A stretch of DNA of 64,000 bases. Source: Lunularia cruciata. Lineage: Eukaryota > Streptophyta > Marchantiopsida > Lunulariales > Lunulariaceae. Shown here one piece after another: positions 11,561 to 22,194 of the stretch. The notes under the pieces were generated by a model. That model was given only the letters and a program-made list of their open reading frames with translations. It did not search any database and was not told where the DNA came from. The position numbers and the translations under genes are program-made. The stretch is taken from assembly GCA_948567375.1 (NCBI GenBank), contig OX419759.1, positions 55,529,493 through 55,593,492 of the forward strand, given 5' to 3'. The first letter of the stretch is position 1; each line of letters opens with the position of its first letter.

Positions 11561-12452
11561 ATATGTGCGTTTCCAATCAAAGTTGGAGACTATAGGACCC
11601 ATCGTTGTAGCAAATAAATGTATACATGGGGAGTGAACCAGTCACTATGACAATAAGTGAGGGTGGACCAGTTGGCTAGGGCACCAATGTAGGCACTAGA
11701 GATCTAGAGATCAAACCCTATTGTGCACAATCTAGCAAGGTGGGCAGATTTTGCCAAACAATGACCAAAATCTACTCTAAACTAGCTAGCCTCACGCCAA
11801 CAAGCTGGCTTGTTCGCCCTTTGTAGCCTCTTATAGCCCTATGCCTCGAAGTCTCTAAGTGCCCAAATGAGACCTTTCTTCTTGCTACTTTGAACCCTAT
11901 CTAAATCTGGCAAAACTCTTCCAAATCTGAGCTCCAAGCTCCTCCAATTTGAGCCAAAATCTGCCACTTCAAACCTCTCCAAATTACATAAGATTTTGGC
12001 TCTTACATAAACTCCAACAAAATCTGATGTAAAATTTGATATAAATTCCTAAAGTTGGTTGACCGCCAAATCCTTTGCTAACTCTTCACTCAAGCCAAAT
12101 TGAAAAGACAAGGTTCTCCAAATCATAAATTCATGGAGATGGGTTCCCAACTCCACCTTCAATTTCAATTTCTGAGCTCAACTTGCACCAATTGATCATG
12201 CTTGCATCTCTTGAGCTCAAAATCATAACTATAACTTGAAAATTGCTTCTCTTTGCTCAAAATTTGGCTTGCGCCTCCATGCACTATCTGCCTCATTGCA
12301 AAATCTACATCATTAAAAGACCTTCTATACACAATCACTCTCAAGGAAACTCTAAACCATGATCAAGCTACCAACTTTCAGCAAGGCTTGGAGGTACCAC
12401 CAACACCTTCAATCCCTACACCCAAATTCCCCCTAATCTCACTTCTTTGATG
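11561..12452. other. No recognisable gene; AT-rich with LTR-like tail
   Basis: No coding family is seen. From about 12,340 to 12,450 the sequence matches 46,665-46,775 (shared words CAAGGAAA, GAGCTACCAAC/AAGCTACCAAC, CCCCCTAA, TCACTTCTTTGATGTAA). In both places it directly precedes a partial copy of repeat R, so it probably belongs to the same repeat. Confidence 0.5.
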
Positions 12453-12974
12453 TAAACAGTTTATTTACATAACTCAAATCAAACTCAAATCAGATTAGTA
12501 CTTGATTTGTCACTCCATAATATGCTAACAATTGGGCACTGATCATAGTCAAGCCACATCCACTCTAGCTAAGAGAATCCAGGTGACGCTCGCCGGCATC
12601 TATCCACCATAGCTAGAAACTCAAAGGCTCAACATCATAAAGTGAGGTCTCTGGAGCTACACTTTGAAAGTATACCCCTTGGTCTCCAACCCTAACGATC
12701 CAACTGATGGCACATTTGACGAAGCAACTAGTGCTAAGTAACGATGGGTCTCACCATGTAGTCAGTACCATGAATACAAAATCTAACCGTCAATAAATAG
12801 TCTATGAGTAATTACCAAAATACTTCGGACTACCAACACTACTATTCCAGAGTCTGAGTAATCTAGGTGCAATGCTACAAATAGCATGACAAGTCAAAAT
12901 ACTTAGGACTACCAACACTACTACTCCCCAGTCTGAGTAATCTAGGTGCAATGCTACAAATAGCATGACAAGTC
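12453..12974 (-). repeat. Dispersed repeat R, partial copy a
   Basis: Non-coding repeat recognised by conserved words also found at 22,918-23,880, 34,748-35,414, 38,753-39,427, 39,736-40,405 and 46,776-47,222: CACTCTAGCTAAGAGAATC, TATCCACCATAGC, CTTTGAAAGTATACC and ACCAACACTACTA. This copy lacks the terminal direct repeats seen in the longest ones. Its end carries a perfect-looking 79-bp tandem duplication (12,817-12,895 and 12,896-12,974). Confidence 0.75.
12817..12974. repeat. 79-bp tandem duplication inside R copy a
   Basis: Two adjacent copies, both running from AAAATACTT to ATAGCATGACAAGTC, differ at only a few positions. This is a recent local duplication. Confidence 0.9.
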
Positions 12975-14392
12975 ACAAGAGTGGACACATAGTTATCACA
13001 ATAGTGGAAGATACCATGAACCAGCAAAAAACGCAAGTGTGAGAAGCAACACTTACCCAAGTTTATTGAGTGAAGCTCAAGGAATTGAAGTTGGAGATAC
13101 ATACTTTACAAACAAAGAAGCAAGTGGCCAAGCAATTGATGCTCTGCTATCACGAGAAGATAAATCTAAGTGCATAGTATCCAATACAAATACCCACTAG
13201 AGCCGTAATTGAAAGATGGATTCGCAGCCGTACAGCTGCGGGTGTGGAAACTAAGAATTATCAAGGAATGGGAGACGAGTTTTGGAGCGCAACAACACAG
13301 CTCCTGCATAATAAAGTCAACGTACCAAGTCCAGTCTTTGACGCACAGCACAACCTAACATCTGCAGAACATGAAATCTCAGTCTTCTTAATCCAGAGTA
13401 TCTAGGGTGGTTGACACCTGATCATTCGTGTCAATGTGATACTGTGAACCTCAACTACATCTCTTCATTGCTCTATTCGATGCTCTGAAATTTTCCTGCT
13501 CAGTAGACAACTTAGAACACAAGTGTAAAGTGCCTTTATGATGAATTGCGTCATACATAACTTTATGAAGAATTGTACCGTAAATAGCGTGGTGCAGAAG
13601 TCAGAAAAGCGTGGTGTCGAAGACACCACCACACACCACGTAAATAGCGTGGTGTCGAAGACAAGTTTTCAACAATACTATTGAAATTCATTTTAAATTC
13701 ACAAGAATTCAAAGTAGAAAACAAACTGACATGATTGAGGGTGGGTCACGGACATGTGTAAACCTAGACAGCTGTTCTTTGCCCCATACACGTGTCCTGA
13801 AGCTTCCTCATATTTTATACAACTTGATGAAGAAAGAATAGAAAAGGCCGAAAAGTTGAAAAGCCATCCTGCTTTTCTCTTACTGTACAGGGTATTTTTA
13901 AGTATTCAACAGAATCACAGATCTGTCACAAAATGAAACGCGTCTCTTTACTCCCTCTATATCATTCTAGAAATCCATTGACCAAATCCCACGCGACTCG
14001 ATTGAGAGAATGCAGTAGGATGGTGCTCTACTGAACCAATAAAATCTTAAAACTTACTGTCAGTCTTGACTTTTCTTGACAGTTCCATTCTGGAATATTC
14101 GAATAATAAACTATTAATGTCACACTCCTCCTACCTACTTACTCACTGTATACCTTCTGAATCGATAAGTTGTTATGTTCTTACAAAATGCTATTTATTT
14201 GCTACGACTCCGAGAGATAGCCTTTCCGAATATAGTGTGTAGTTTTGCAATTGTCGGTTATCACTTCGCCCACCGTCAAAAGTTGGCTGTGCTTGGATTG
14301 AGTCAGCCCCGCTTAACTTTCATCCGTTGAGATGAGTAGCTATTCTTCTTGTGATTCTTGGCAGCAGCATGGTGATTAGGAGAGCTTCCTTT
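12975..14392. other. No recognisable gene; short hairpin and local repeats
   Basis: No coding family is seen in six frames. The word CGTAAATAGCGTGGTG occurs twice (13,579 and 13,639). A perfect short inverted repeat GTGGTGTC-GAA-GACACCAC occupies 13,611-13,629. The rest is mixed unique-looking sequence. Confidence 0.5.
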
Positions 14393-14718
14393 TTGGAGCA
14401 ATTGGCCAAGTTGGACGAGAAGGCGTGGAAGCACATCAAACATAAATATGGCAGCATCCTATTCTAGGTCAGCCAAGGGCTGAAACAATATGAGGAGCAT
14501 GTAGATGAGCTGATTCTAAGATGCAAGGGAGAAGATGCATCAAGAAAACCCATGCACATATGGAAGAGAGGTTACACCCTCAGGGTGAGGTTGTTATGCT
14601 ACGACCATTGGAGTCGGCAGACCATCAGAGTCAGCCTTCATCATGGTAGAAGATCATTGTAGTCAAGCAATCATTGTGATGGCCTGCTCATGGGGATAAG
14701 ACGTAAGCAAAGGAAGGA
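14393..14718 (+). pseudogene. Repeat X, copy B: C-terminal coiled-coil fragment
   Basis: This fragment matches the complement of 8,986-9,315. It reads FLEQLAKLDEKAWKHIKHKY, then EEHVDELIL, as in copy A, with stops in both. It is the continuation of the X sequence that resumes at 18,463 on the other side of the R2-like element. The similarity to copy A begins abruptly at GAGCAATTGG (about 14,393), so the composite copia B plus X repeat ends here. Confidence 0.75.
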
Positions 14719-14731
14719 CATCTATATAAGT
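14719..14731. repeat. Target-site duplication of R2-like element (left)
   Basis: CATCTATATAAGT here is identical to 18,450-18,462. The bases outside it continue repeat X on each side. Copy A of X, at about 8,973-8,985, has the uninterrupted sequence ACTTATACACG, an empty site. Confidence 0.9.
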
Positions 14732-14870
14732 GAGAAGTAGGCGACCGTGTAGGAAAACCAAAGGATGGGAAGACCCCATCAAGCTGTACAAGGGAGAGAT
14801 AAAAAAGGTAACATGGGGCTAAGCCCCAATAGAGTCTATATGAGAAATCTGCCGTACCGCACCTAAGATA
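14732..14870 (-). repeat. R2-like element 3' end, source type of the dispersed tails
   Basis: On the - strand: GGCAGATTTCTCATATAGAC, the hairpin GGGGC-TTA-GCCCC, a T-rich stretch, TCTCTCCCTTGTACAG, a second small hairpin GATGGG-GTCTT-CCCATC, and the terminus CGGTCGCCTACTTCTC. There is no poly(A). Copies of all or part of it occur at 45,039-45,158, 46,550-46,640, 49,184-49,259, 49,332-49,465, 52,895-53,076 and 54,367-54,442. Confidence 0.85.
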
Positions 14871-15109
14871 TCCGAGCTATGCAAGTCGTACGGTCTACAC
14901 ACAACTGGAACATCCGAAGAAACATCACCTAATGTGATTGCTCTCACCTGGATTGTACCAGCCACTGCCCTCTGTAGAGAAATGGATACATGCTGTCTAA
15001 AATATGCTACAAAGTATGAGAGTGAGAGTGGTACCTCCTGACGCCTAACATGATAAAGCTCTCGCGCACTCCTTGACAAATGTGTCAAATGCCGTGTCCA
15101 TTGCTCCAT
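14819..15109 (-). pseudogene. R2-like element: C-terminal extension
   Basis: This open frame overlaps the end of the endonuclease frame by 65 bases in another phase. It runs FVAYFRQHVSISLQRAVAGT and ends QISHIDSIGA. Its stop lies within the GGGGCTTAGCCCC hairpin that opens the 3' UTR. The coding bases ATAGACTCTATTGGGG are also present in several of the short tail copies elsewhere. Confidence 0.7.
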
Positions 15110-15960
15110 ATAACTCCAAGGCTAGAGGAACAAAGAGGTGACCTCGCTGCATGCCCCTATACTTGGAGACCTTGAGACTTGCTGCTGCACTTGCCGCCCA
15201 TCCATGGGTAATCACTCCCTCCAAAACTATATCCTGCGTTGGGTCCGTAACCACGACATCCGCTATTCTCACTTGATCATCCCGGACCAAGTATAAGTCT
15301 GCCTTGACACGTGACATTTGCAATGCATACGAAAGCTCCCTCCAAGCCAAGTATCCACTCTCTTGTGCCATAGCAAACACTATGTCCCTAATGGCATCAT
15401 GGGTAGCTATCCTCTGTCCTCCAAAAGGACACCGTGTCATGTGGACCGCTATTGCATCTAGTGTAGAACCACACTCACAAGTGAGTAATGAAGATGTAGA
15501 TGGGTGGACCAAACCTAGGCAAAACCTCAACGTTGTAGAGAAAGTTGTTGGTGCGAGTCAGAATGCCCTAATGCATGGTCAAGCTAGGATCCAAGAGCCT
15601 GCACCCTTGCCAGAGCAAGAGCAAAGATGTGCTCTAGTAGCGTAAGGAATGGACAAGTCAACTAAGAGAGAATGTAGCGTATGCTCACACTGTTGCTCCA
15701 TCAAGGAAGATTGTAAACCTCTAGTCCAATCTGACGATAGTGAAGCAAAAGGTAGAAAATTCTCTTGTGCTCATGAGGATAGACTATCTTTCATCTGCCG
15801 CAATAACACTTGGAGAGAAAAGGATCCTCCCTCCACCTCTGTCACATAAGTCTCCAAAACCGGCCTATCAACAACCACAAAACAAGAGGAAAGTAGTGGT
15901 GCCGAGAGAGCCCAACTACCCAAAAACACTATAGGTGTCGTCTTCTCCATAGATAGCAAG
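15045..15960 (-). pseudogene. R2-like element: thumb and restriction-like endonuclease
   Basis: The frame at 15,045-15,530 holds FCLGLVHPSTSS, then CECGSTLDAIAVHMTRC (a Cys/His cluster like the CCHC box of R2-type elements), HDAIRDIVFAMA, WRELSYALQ, and VKADLYL…VRIADVVVTDP. The last has the spaced acidic/Lys-type pattern of the PD-(D/E)XK fold. The linking thumb region (15,531-15,960) is in two other frames, with readable segments such as PIVFLGSWALSAPLLSSCF. The endonuclease would nick the target strand that primes reverse transcription. Assignment rests on motif order and context rather than on an alignment. Confidence 0.8.
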
Positions 15961-15992
15961 CCAGCCTCACCATATGAGATTGGTAGAGCCGT

Positions 15993-17300
15993 CTATCTAC
16001 GTGCTAAATCCCTTGTCACACACTCAAAAGTCCCCGGTCCAATAATATCACCAAAGACTCCCATAATCCTCCTATCAAATTCTCTCAAACGTGATAGGAA
16101 GGACGGTGAGGGGAGAACTGTATGGATGAGGTAAGATGGTTGACGAGCAATACTGGAAGAAAGTATATCAAATGCTACATGTGGATCTCCTAGTAATGGA
16201 CGGTCATCCACATGGAGAACATCCTCTGCAAGGGCAGCGTCTAAGAAGCGTATGACAAAATCCTCCGATCCTATTGGCACTCCAAGAACACGAAGTCCAT
16301 CTGTGGAAGTGATACACCCCTCTAGAAGCTCAAGGTGGGGAGGGATACCTAAAGGGGACCATGCCCTACACTTTGACACCTTGACTCTCAAGCCTACTAG
16401 ATGTAGCTTGGTAGTCAAGTAGTCAAAGGCCTGCCTAATCTGATCTACAGGGCGTACAAAGTGTGTATCATCTACCAAGGAGGTGAATACACAACCTGGC
16501 ATGGCCAAAGTAGTAGATAGGAAAGCTCTAAAGTGAGCCATGGAAAATAAGGGCCCCCTCCCCAAAGGATCTCCCTGATGTGTACCAATAGCTGACTCCA
16601 AGACGGTGACTCCCTCCTGTGAACCACCATGTTGGTAGTAAAGGGAAGCAAGAGAGCCATAAAAAGACCGCACAAAAGGAATGAGACTCGCCAAAGATCC
16701 ACCAGCCTCCCTAAGCTCTCTAAAGATGGATGCCCATGAGACGCTATTAAAAGTGTTCTCAACATCCACTTGTAGGACGACCCGGATGGATATATAAGAG
16801 TGCTCTAATGCCTAGAGATATAGCCTCACATCCTCCAAGTGTAGCTACTCCAAACTGATGTGGACTGAGGTGCTGTCGAAAGTGAGAATGATGCTGAAGG
16901 ACAATGGTATGACTAACCAAACACAAAAAGATCTCTCCAATAGCGATCGGTCTAGTGCCCCACGTGTCCTTCTCCATCATGAGAAGTCAACTAGCACCTA
17001 ACACCCGACTAACAGGCATAGGAATGTCTCCTCTCGCTATTGCTATAGCCACCTGAAACAACTCGGTAAAACCACTAGAAGGATCATCTGCCTGGAAGCA
17101 ATCTCTTAGGTGCTCATAAACCATCCTTGACAAGCCTCTTGAGGAAAGGCGAGGGGCATTGCACTATGCTTGTGCAAATAGCGACCTATCAAGACATAAA
17201 GGCTGCTCATGCTAATAGTCTAAGACCTCTAGTGGTAGTCTCTCTACTCCTATAGGATGTAGTGAGCATAGGGAAGAGATAGTTTCATCAGTAGGACTCT
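15993..17300 (-). pseudogene. R2-like element: reverse transcriptase
   Basis: Two main frames carry the RT. The first (16,759-16,980) has TRPIAIGEIFLCLVSH and HQFGVATLGGCEAISLGIRALL, the fingers motifs. After a one-frame change, 15,993-16,769 gives the palm: DVENTFNSVSW (motif A Asp), GTHQGDPLGRGPLF (motif B), SLVDDTHFV (motif C, both catalytic Asp kept, with Val in place of the usual Ala) and HLVGLRVKVSKCR (motif D). RT primes on the nicked target to copy element RNA. Some upstream RT sequence is spread over other frames to about 17,300. With catalytic residues intact but the frame broken, decay may be fairly recent. Confidence 0.88.
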
Positions 17301-17397
17301 TTATAGACAAAAGGTGTAGCACTCGTGCTGCTTTACTAAACTCTCCCTCCTAACCCAATGTCCTACACCGTCATAATCGAGTGGACTCTGTGGTATC

Positions 17398-17979
17398 CTA
17401 TGGCGATGCATGTCCCCTAAATCGTGTAGCCCTAATAGACTCCTCTTGAAAAGCCACCCAATCCCCTGCTTGGAATAGACAAAATCTAGCGGCTACCTCT
17501 CTATGCCCGGCACATCTCCCTCTAGCGTAAGGAAGACACCTTCGAGGGAGTAAGAGGAATAGGAACCATGCTAACTCGTCCAAGGGATCACGTGCCAAAC
17601 AATCAAGTGGTAGGCAAAAAGCCTGTCTAGCCTCATCATGGAGTGTGCGGGGTAGCCTATAGAATAGACGTGGACATGGAAAACTAGTCTCAAATAACCC
17701 CAAAATGCAACCCGCTTGAAAAGCTAACCACTCCCATGACTCGATCAGTATCCCCGGAACAATCAACAAAGGGATAGAAGAAGCGTGCATAATCCCGAGT
17801 GTCACTGCTATCGATGTGGTCACTCGTCTCACGTGAGCATCCCAAGTGGTCCAATCATAGTCCTTGTGCATCCTTCCCACGTGGGTCTTTACACCTTGCA
17901 AGGTAAAGCATGGGTGACACACCGGACATGGTGTATCCCGAGCCGCCCTAGGAGACCCCACATGGGAAGGTGTAGCCAT
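17398..17979 (-). pseudogene. R2-like element: N-terminal zinc-finger region
   Basis: The frame is open from 18,066, but the Met at 17,979 (MATPSHVGSPRAARDTPCPV) is the more likely start because the zinc finger follows at once. CPVC-x11-H-VGRM-H is a C2-H2 finger of the type used by R2-like elements to contact target DNA. The remaining 160 or so residues are hydrophobic-aromatic linker (WEWLAFQAGCILGLF, CLARDPLDELAWFLFLL) with a W-rich ending (AGDWVAFQEES). The frame ends at 17,398 and coding continues in other frames toward the RT. By family knowledge this region positions the ribonucleoprotein on the target. Confidence 0.75.
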
Positions 17980-18449
17980 GGCTAGCACAAGAACAATAAT
18001 AGTAACACATGCAGCTCCTCTCCATATGTCCCCATATCTGCAAAACCACAACCCCTCACATCCCAACTCACATAAGAAAACAATCTCTCCAAACCCTAAA
18101 ATCTATAAACTTTCATAACTTTCAATTTCCATCTCCAAAATTTTCAAACTAAATTCCCATGGAACTTAATCATGAAAACAAAGAGATTGGAAATGAAAAT
18201 TCCCGACCCATCACTCTCAATGTGTAATGATCATTCTAAACCCTAAAAATACTAAAAATCCTCATAAGTTTCTACTCCATTCTCCATAGTCTTCAATCTA
18301 GGTACCAATGGAACCAAATTTGAAAAACAAAGAGAATTGACTATACACTCGAGTGCTATATGCTAGAGAGCTCTCAAGAATGACAAATGTCTTCTCACAT
18401 CTCTCTCTCTCCTCTCTCGTCTCCACACTCTCCTGTAGCTCCCGAAGAT

Positions 18450-18462
18450 CATCTATATAAGT
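18450..18462. repeat. Target-site duplication of R2-like element (right)
   Basis: CATCTATATAAGT, identical to 14,719-14,731. It includes the TATATAA-like box of repeat X. Confidence 0.9.
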
Positions 18463-19398
18463 AGGACAATTGTTGTGTACAGTAGGACAGTTTTGCCATT
18501 GCCATGTCATTGGGACCCCTCTTCCAACACCTAGTTGGAAGTCTATAATTGGTATAGTGTAAAGTAGGCACCTTTTTGTAGGTGGCATTGTCATAACATT
18601 ACTTGGGTAGGATAGAGTAGATACATTAGGGTTAGTACCAATTGGTTTAGAGCTTAGTACGAGGATCTTGGCATCACATAGCCATGGATGTGCCCCATCA
18701 TTTTGTAGTGAAAAATATAAGGAGAATAACCTTGATATAATACGAGTTCAATTTTTAGAGTTCAGTTGTTTATCTGAGTATAGTTCAGCTCATGCCTATG
18801 CAGAATTACAACCTTTATCGTCTCATTATCCTTATTTGTGTGTATGGTCAAGCTGTGATTTTCTATGTATGTATGAATGAACCTCTTTGTTCAAGACAAG
18901 GACATAAGGATCTTTATGGTCCTTAACGTGTCTATGTAAGTATTGTGTATGATTTATGATTGTTGGGTGGTGTAGTGGTGAGGAACTCACAAAGTAAGAA
19001 CACAAGTACTGAGGTGCGGAAAGGCAATTATGCTCCACCTGGGTGTTGGATCCCTAGATGTTCTAAGGTATAGAGGCAATATGTTGACTGGCCACAAGGG
19101 CTATGAGTGTTGTGAAGCACTACGAGTAACAAAAAGCCCTTTTGGCCAAGAACCTATAGTATAGTTGTGGGGTGAATGTGATTTGTGTGTGCAATTTCCT
19201 TTCTATATTGTGCCACCATGAATTGTAGTAGCCTCTTCCAAGAATTGCTCCACCCAAGACGATAAAGATGTAACAATAGACAACTTGTGACCAAGTGATA
19301 TTGATTCCTTTATGACTAGCTTCTTCCAAACCATATCCACATGGGATGACATATTCTTACCATTTATACTATAGGTACATTGACATTGGGTTGTCACA
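18463..19398 (-). mobile_element. Repeat X, copy B, copia-proximal part
   Basis: This matches the complement of 7,880-8,980 along its length, starting at the copia B junction with TGTGACAACCC (19,398 downward) and reaching the R2-like insertion site. Shared landmarks are GAGTTCCTCACCACTAC, AATCATACACAATACT, ATACATAGAAAATCACA and GGCAATGGCAAAACTGTC. Open frames here are not conserved between the copies. Confidence 0.8.
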
Positions 19399-19747
19399 CC
19401 TTCATATCAAACTCCTTACCAAGTTGTGCTTTGAATTTCTCCACCTCAACCATATCCTTTGCTGAAATCAATATATTATCCACATATAGTACCAAGATAA
19501 TTAAATCCAATACTTTAGGTCCATGTAGCTTCTTGAGGTACACACAAAAGCTTGACTCACTTCTATTGTATCCATGCTTCAACATGGAAGCATCAAATTT
19601 TATGTACCAAAGTCTTTGACTTTGCTTCAGTCCATATAAAGTCTTTTGTAACTTGCAAACTAGTTCTCATTCCTTGGTACTACAAAACCATTGATGCATG
19701 GAAATCTCCATCCTCCTATTCTCCATGCAAAAATGCAATTGTAATGT
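19399..19747 (-). pseudogene. rt: Copia B reverse transcriptase, C-terminal part
   Basis: The frame at 19,399-19,585 reads MLKHGYNRSESSFCVYLKKL, then LVLYVDDILISAKDM with an intact YVDD box, and ends KEFDMKV at the X junction. It lines up with copia A 7,690-7,879. The upstream RT part is split off by gypsy G and resumes at 27,302. At the insertion point the joined copia sequence matches A (GCAACTAGAT, TACAA, TGCATTTTT on the coding strand). Confidence 0.9.
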
Positions 19748-20474
19748 TGTAATACCAATAGTTAGATAGATGATTTAGAGATGAAATTTGGTTTGGTAAC
19801 ATCTGGAAGGATGTTATATATGATGGTCTTAGTAGAGAAGCTAGATGTATCACCAAAAGAGTACTTCTACTAATAGGCCAACAACCGAAACATGCTTGGA
19901 AACTTTAGAATCAATAGCTAGGCATATGATCTAGAGGTGAAACTTGGAGTGGTGACATCTGGAAGGATGTTATACATGATGGAGAACATAGATAAGATAG
20001 AGGTATCACCAAAAGAGCACTTCTATTAATAGAGCAAAAGCCAAAAATAGCTTAAACTTTAAAGCCATTTTTGGAAGCCTAAATGGATGAATTAGACCTC
20101 AAAAATTATAAAAACTTCCCTCCCTCGAAGGGTGAGGGCTTCCTTCTCCCCCCATGATTTGTCTTATCAAGAGCTTTCCAATGGTACCTTACCCATGCAA
20201 TTTTGAGCTTCCTATAGGAAGATTCCCTAAAGATTCCCTATGACCCACTAGATAGGACAAGGACTAACATGTCACCAATCTAAACAACCAATCCAAGGAT
20301 GGAGCTCACTAACAGGTCACCAATCCATGTATCTAATCCAAGGGTGGAGCTTCCTTTGAGTGGATCCTCTTTGCTATATAATAAAGAGAAGGTGCTCCTT
20401 TGGGGCATCAAAGAATTGAATGTGAAATCTGTGTTTTCTCTCTTGAAGAGTTCTCTTGGCCACGGAGTATTACA
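19748..20474 (+). repeat. Gypsy G 5' LTR (727 bp)
   Basis: The LTR runs from TGTAATACC to GGAGTATTACA with inverted terminal bases. A TATATAAT box at about 20,375-20,382 is placed as expected for the LTR promoter. It is similar throughout to 26,559-27,301. Confidence 0.92.
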
Positions 20475-20475
20475 A

Positions 20476-20486
20476 TGGTATCAGAG
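20476..20486 (+). promoter_or_regulatory. Gypsy G primer-binding site (tRNA-iMet)
   Basis: TGGTATCAGAG one base after the 5' LTR terminus, complementary to the initiator tRNA-Met 3' end. Confidence 0.93.
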
Positions 20487-21066
20487 TGAGTATTTTAATC
20501 CAAGAGAGTGGATCATCCCTCTTGGAAGAGCACGAGCTACTGAAATTGAGTAATTTAAGGTGGAGAACATAATGCAATTGCTAGACTTGGGAAGTGCTTT
20601 AGAGAGCGGATGGGATGGATGCACCTGGAGGGCAATTTCTTGCACCTAGCTTCCTATTCTTGAATCCATTCCACATCAATATTATGTACATCTAGTGTGA
20701 GCAAATGAGAGTATCATTAGTTTATCATTTTAGAGAAAAATTCATGGATAGAGTGATAAACTCACCAAACCCTATGATTCTACCTGTGGTGGTATACGAT
20801 AGAGAGTAGGATTTGACAATCTACATTCTATTATGATATTATGGATCTGAATGTACCAAATCCGCACACTTTCAACACGCAAGTAGAAATTTGTTATGTA
20901 GTTAGACCAAAAGTGATGTTTAGGGATTTTATAGTACGCAATTTTGGTGAGGAATATCATTAACGAGCAATGGAGGTCCCAATGGTAGTCCCCAAAGTTT
21001 GTGCACCTTCCCAAGTGATCATTTTAACCCTCTATTGAAGTAGGAAGTAGCAAGTGAACATCAATC

Positions 21067-22170
21067 ATGTGTAAGAATCATGGATCCACAATTATAGGAG
21101 TTCATGCAAGGAATGCATGGGATGTTGAACAAGTTTTGAGAAATCAAGATGAACATGGAGGAATTGCAAAATCAAGTACATGTTGTCAAGAAGGATCAAG
21201 TAATGCAAGAAGGGAAGTCATCTCAACAACCAACACCAACAATCAAAGTACTTGGAGAATTATGCATGCTGATGACATCGATTCCAATCAACAACCAAGC
21301 CACATTGTTACAACAAATGAAGAAACATGCAACATTGAGCCTTACAAGGGACAACACTCCATGGGAGTAGTGGAAAATTGGATTTCAAGAATGAATCGAT
21401 ACCTTGATTGTTCACAACAAAGATCATTGATCATTCTATAGGTGTATTTGCATGTGAGTACTTGACCGATAAGGCACTCACATGGTATGACGTTTGGGAA
21501 TGATCATTGTTGGTAGAAGGAAGAGAGGTCACTTGGACAGCCATGCAAGAAGGGCAGCTCAAGAATTTCCAATATGTGAATTTTGTGCAAATGGCCTAAA
21601 CCAGACTCTGGGGTTGAAGCAAAAGAATAGCATACAAGAGTACGTGGAGGCATTACTAGATCTATAGGTTGTGATAATTGATATGAGTCCAATCAAAGCT
21701 CTTGATAATTTCAAGAGAGGATTGAAAGAGAAGATTTGCCAAGAGGTAATGGTGCAAAATCCTTGTTCTATCTTTGAAGCCATTACTTGTGCCCAAAGAA
21801 TAGTAGGGGCACTTGGAGGAGGTGAAGCGATAACACCGATGCAAAACTATCGGGTTGAGGCACACCATTTTGGTGGACCATTACCTATGGAATTGGGCAA
21901 CATTTGATTTTAAGACAGAGGAGCAAAACCTCTCCAAGGAGAACACAAACAAGTCAAAGAAAGGAGAGAAGGAGTCCCATTGGGAGGGGAGGCTTGAGCA
22001 GAACAATGATGATGTTACAATTGTGGCAAAATTGGACACATAGCCATCAATTTTCATTCTTGTCATCTTAGAGGCCCTCGGTCTCCATACAAGCGACCTT
22101 TGAACCACATGGAGAGACAAATTGAAGAGGAAGATACAAAAACCACTTCAAAAAATGAAGATCACCAGTA
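21067..22170 (+). pseudogene. gag: Gypsy G gag
   Basis: Fragments in several frames follow a gypsy gag: an N-terminal helical part (MEELQNQVHVVKKDQ), then MGVVENWISRMNRYLDC near 21,360, YLTDKALTWYDVW near 21,460, and a capsid C-terminal block IKALDNFKRGLKEKICQEVM near 21,700. The nucleocapsid knuckle near 22,013 reads CYNCGKIGHIAINF: the last Cys of CCHC has become Phe. At least four stops interrupt it. Between the primer site and 21,060 there is a leader with no clear coding sequence. Confidence 0.8.
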
Positions 22171-22194
22171 AATGTACCTCATGGCTTTACTAGC

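Larger units (their letters stand above)
14732..18449 (-). mobile_element. R2-like non-LTR retrotransposon with restriction-like endonuclease
   Basis: A 3,718-bp insertion between perfect 13-bp target-site duplications. On the - strand the order is: 5' UTR (18,449 to about 17,980), N-terminal CCHH zinc finger, a long linker, reverse transcriptase, a CCHC-type cysteine motif with a PD-(D/E)XK-like endonuclease, a C-terminal extension, and a 3' UTR of about 90 bp without a poly(A) tail. This layout, with the endonuclease downstream of the RT, is that of the R2/NeSL/CRE-type early-branching LINEs. No apurinic-type endonuclease is visible. The gene is broken by frameshifts and stops in at least four places. 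Its 3'-terminal sequence recurs as short insertions elsewhere in the window. Confidence 0.85.

Noticed and set aside
15304-15645. 113-residue + strand frame
   Set aside because: It is the shadow of the R2-like endonuclease frame on the opposite strand.
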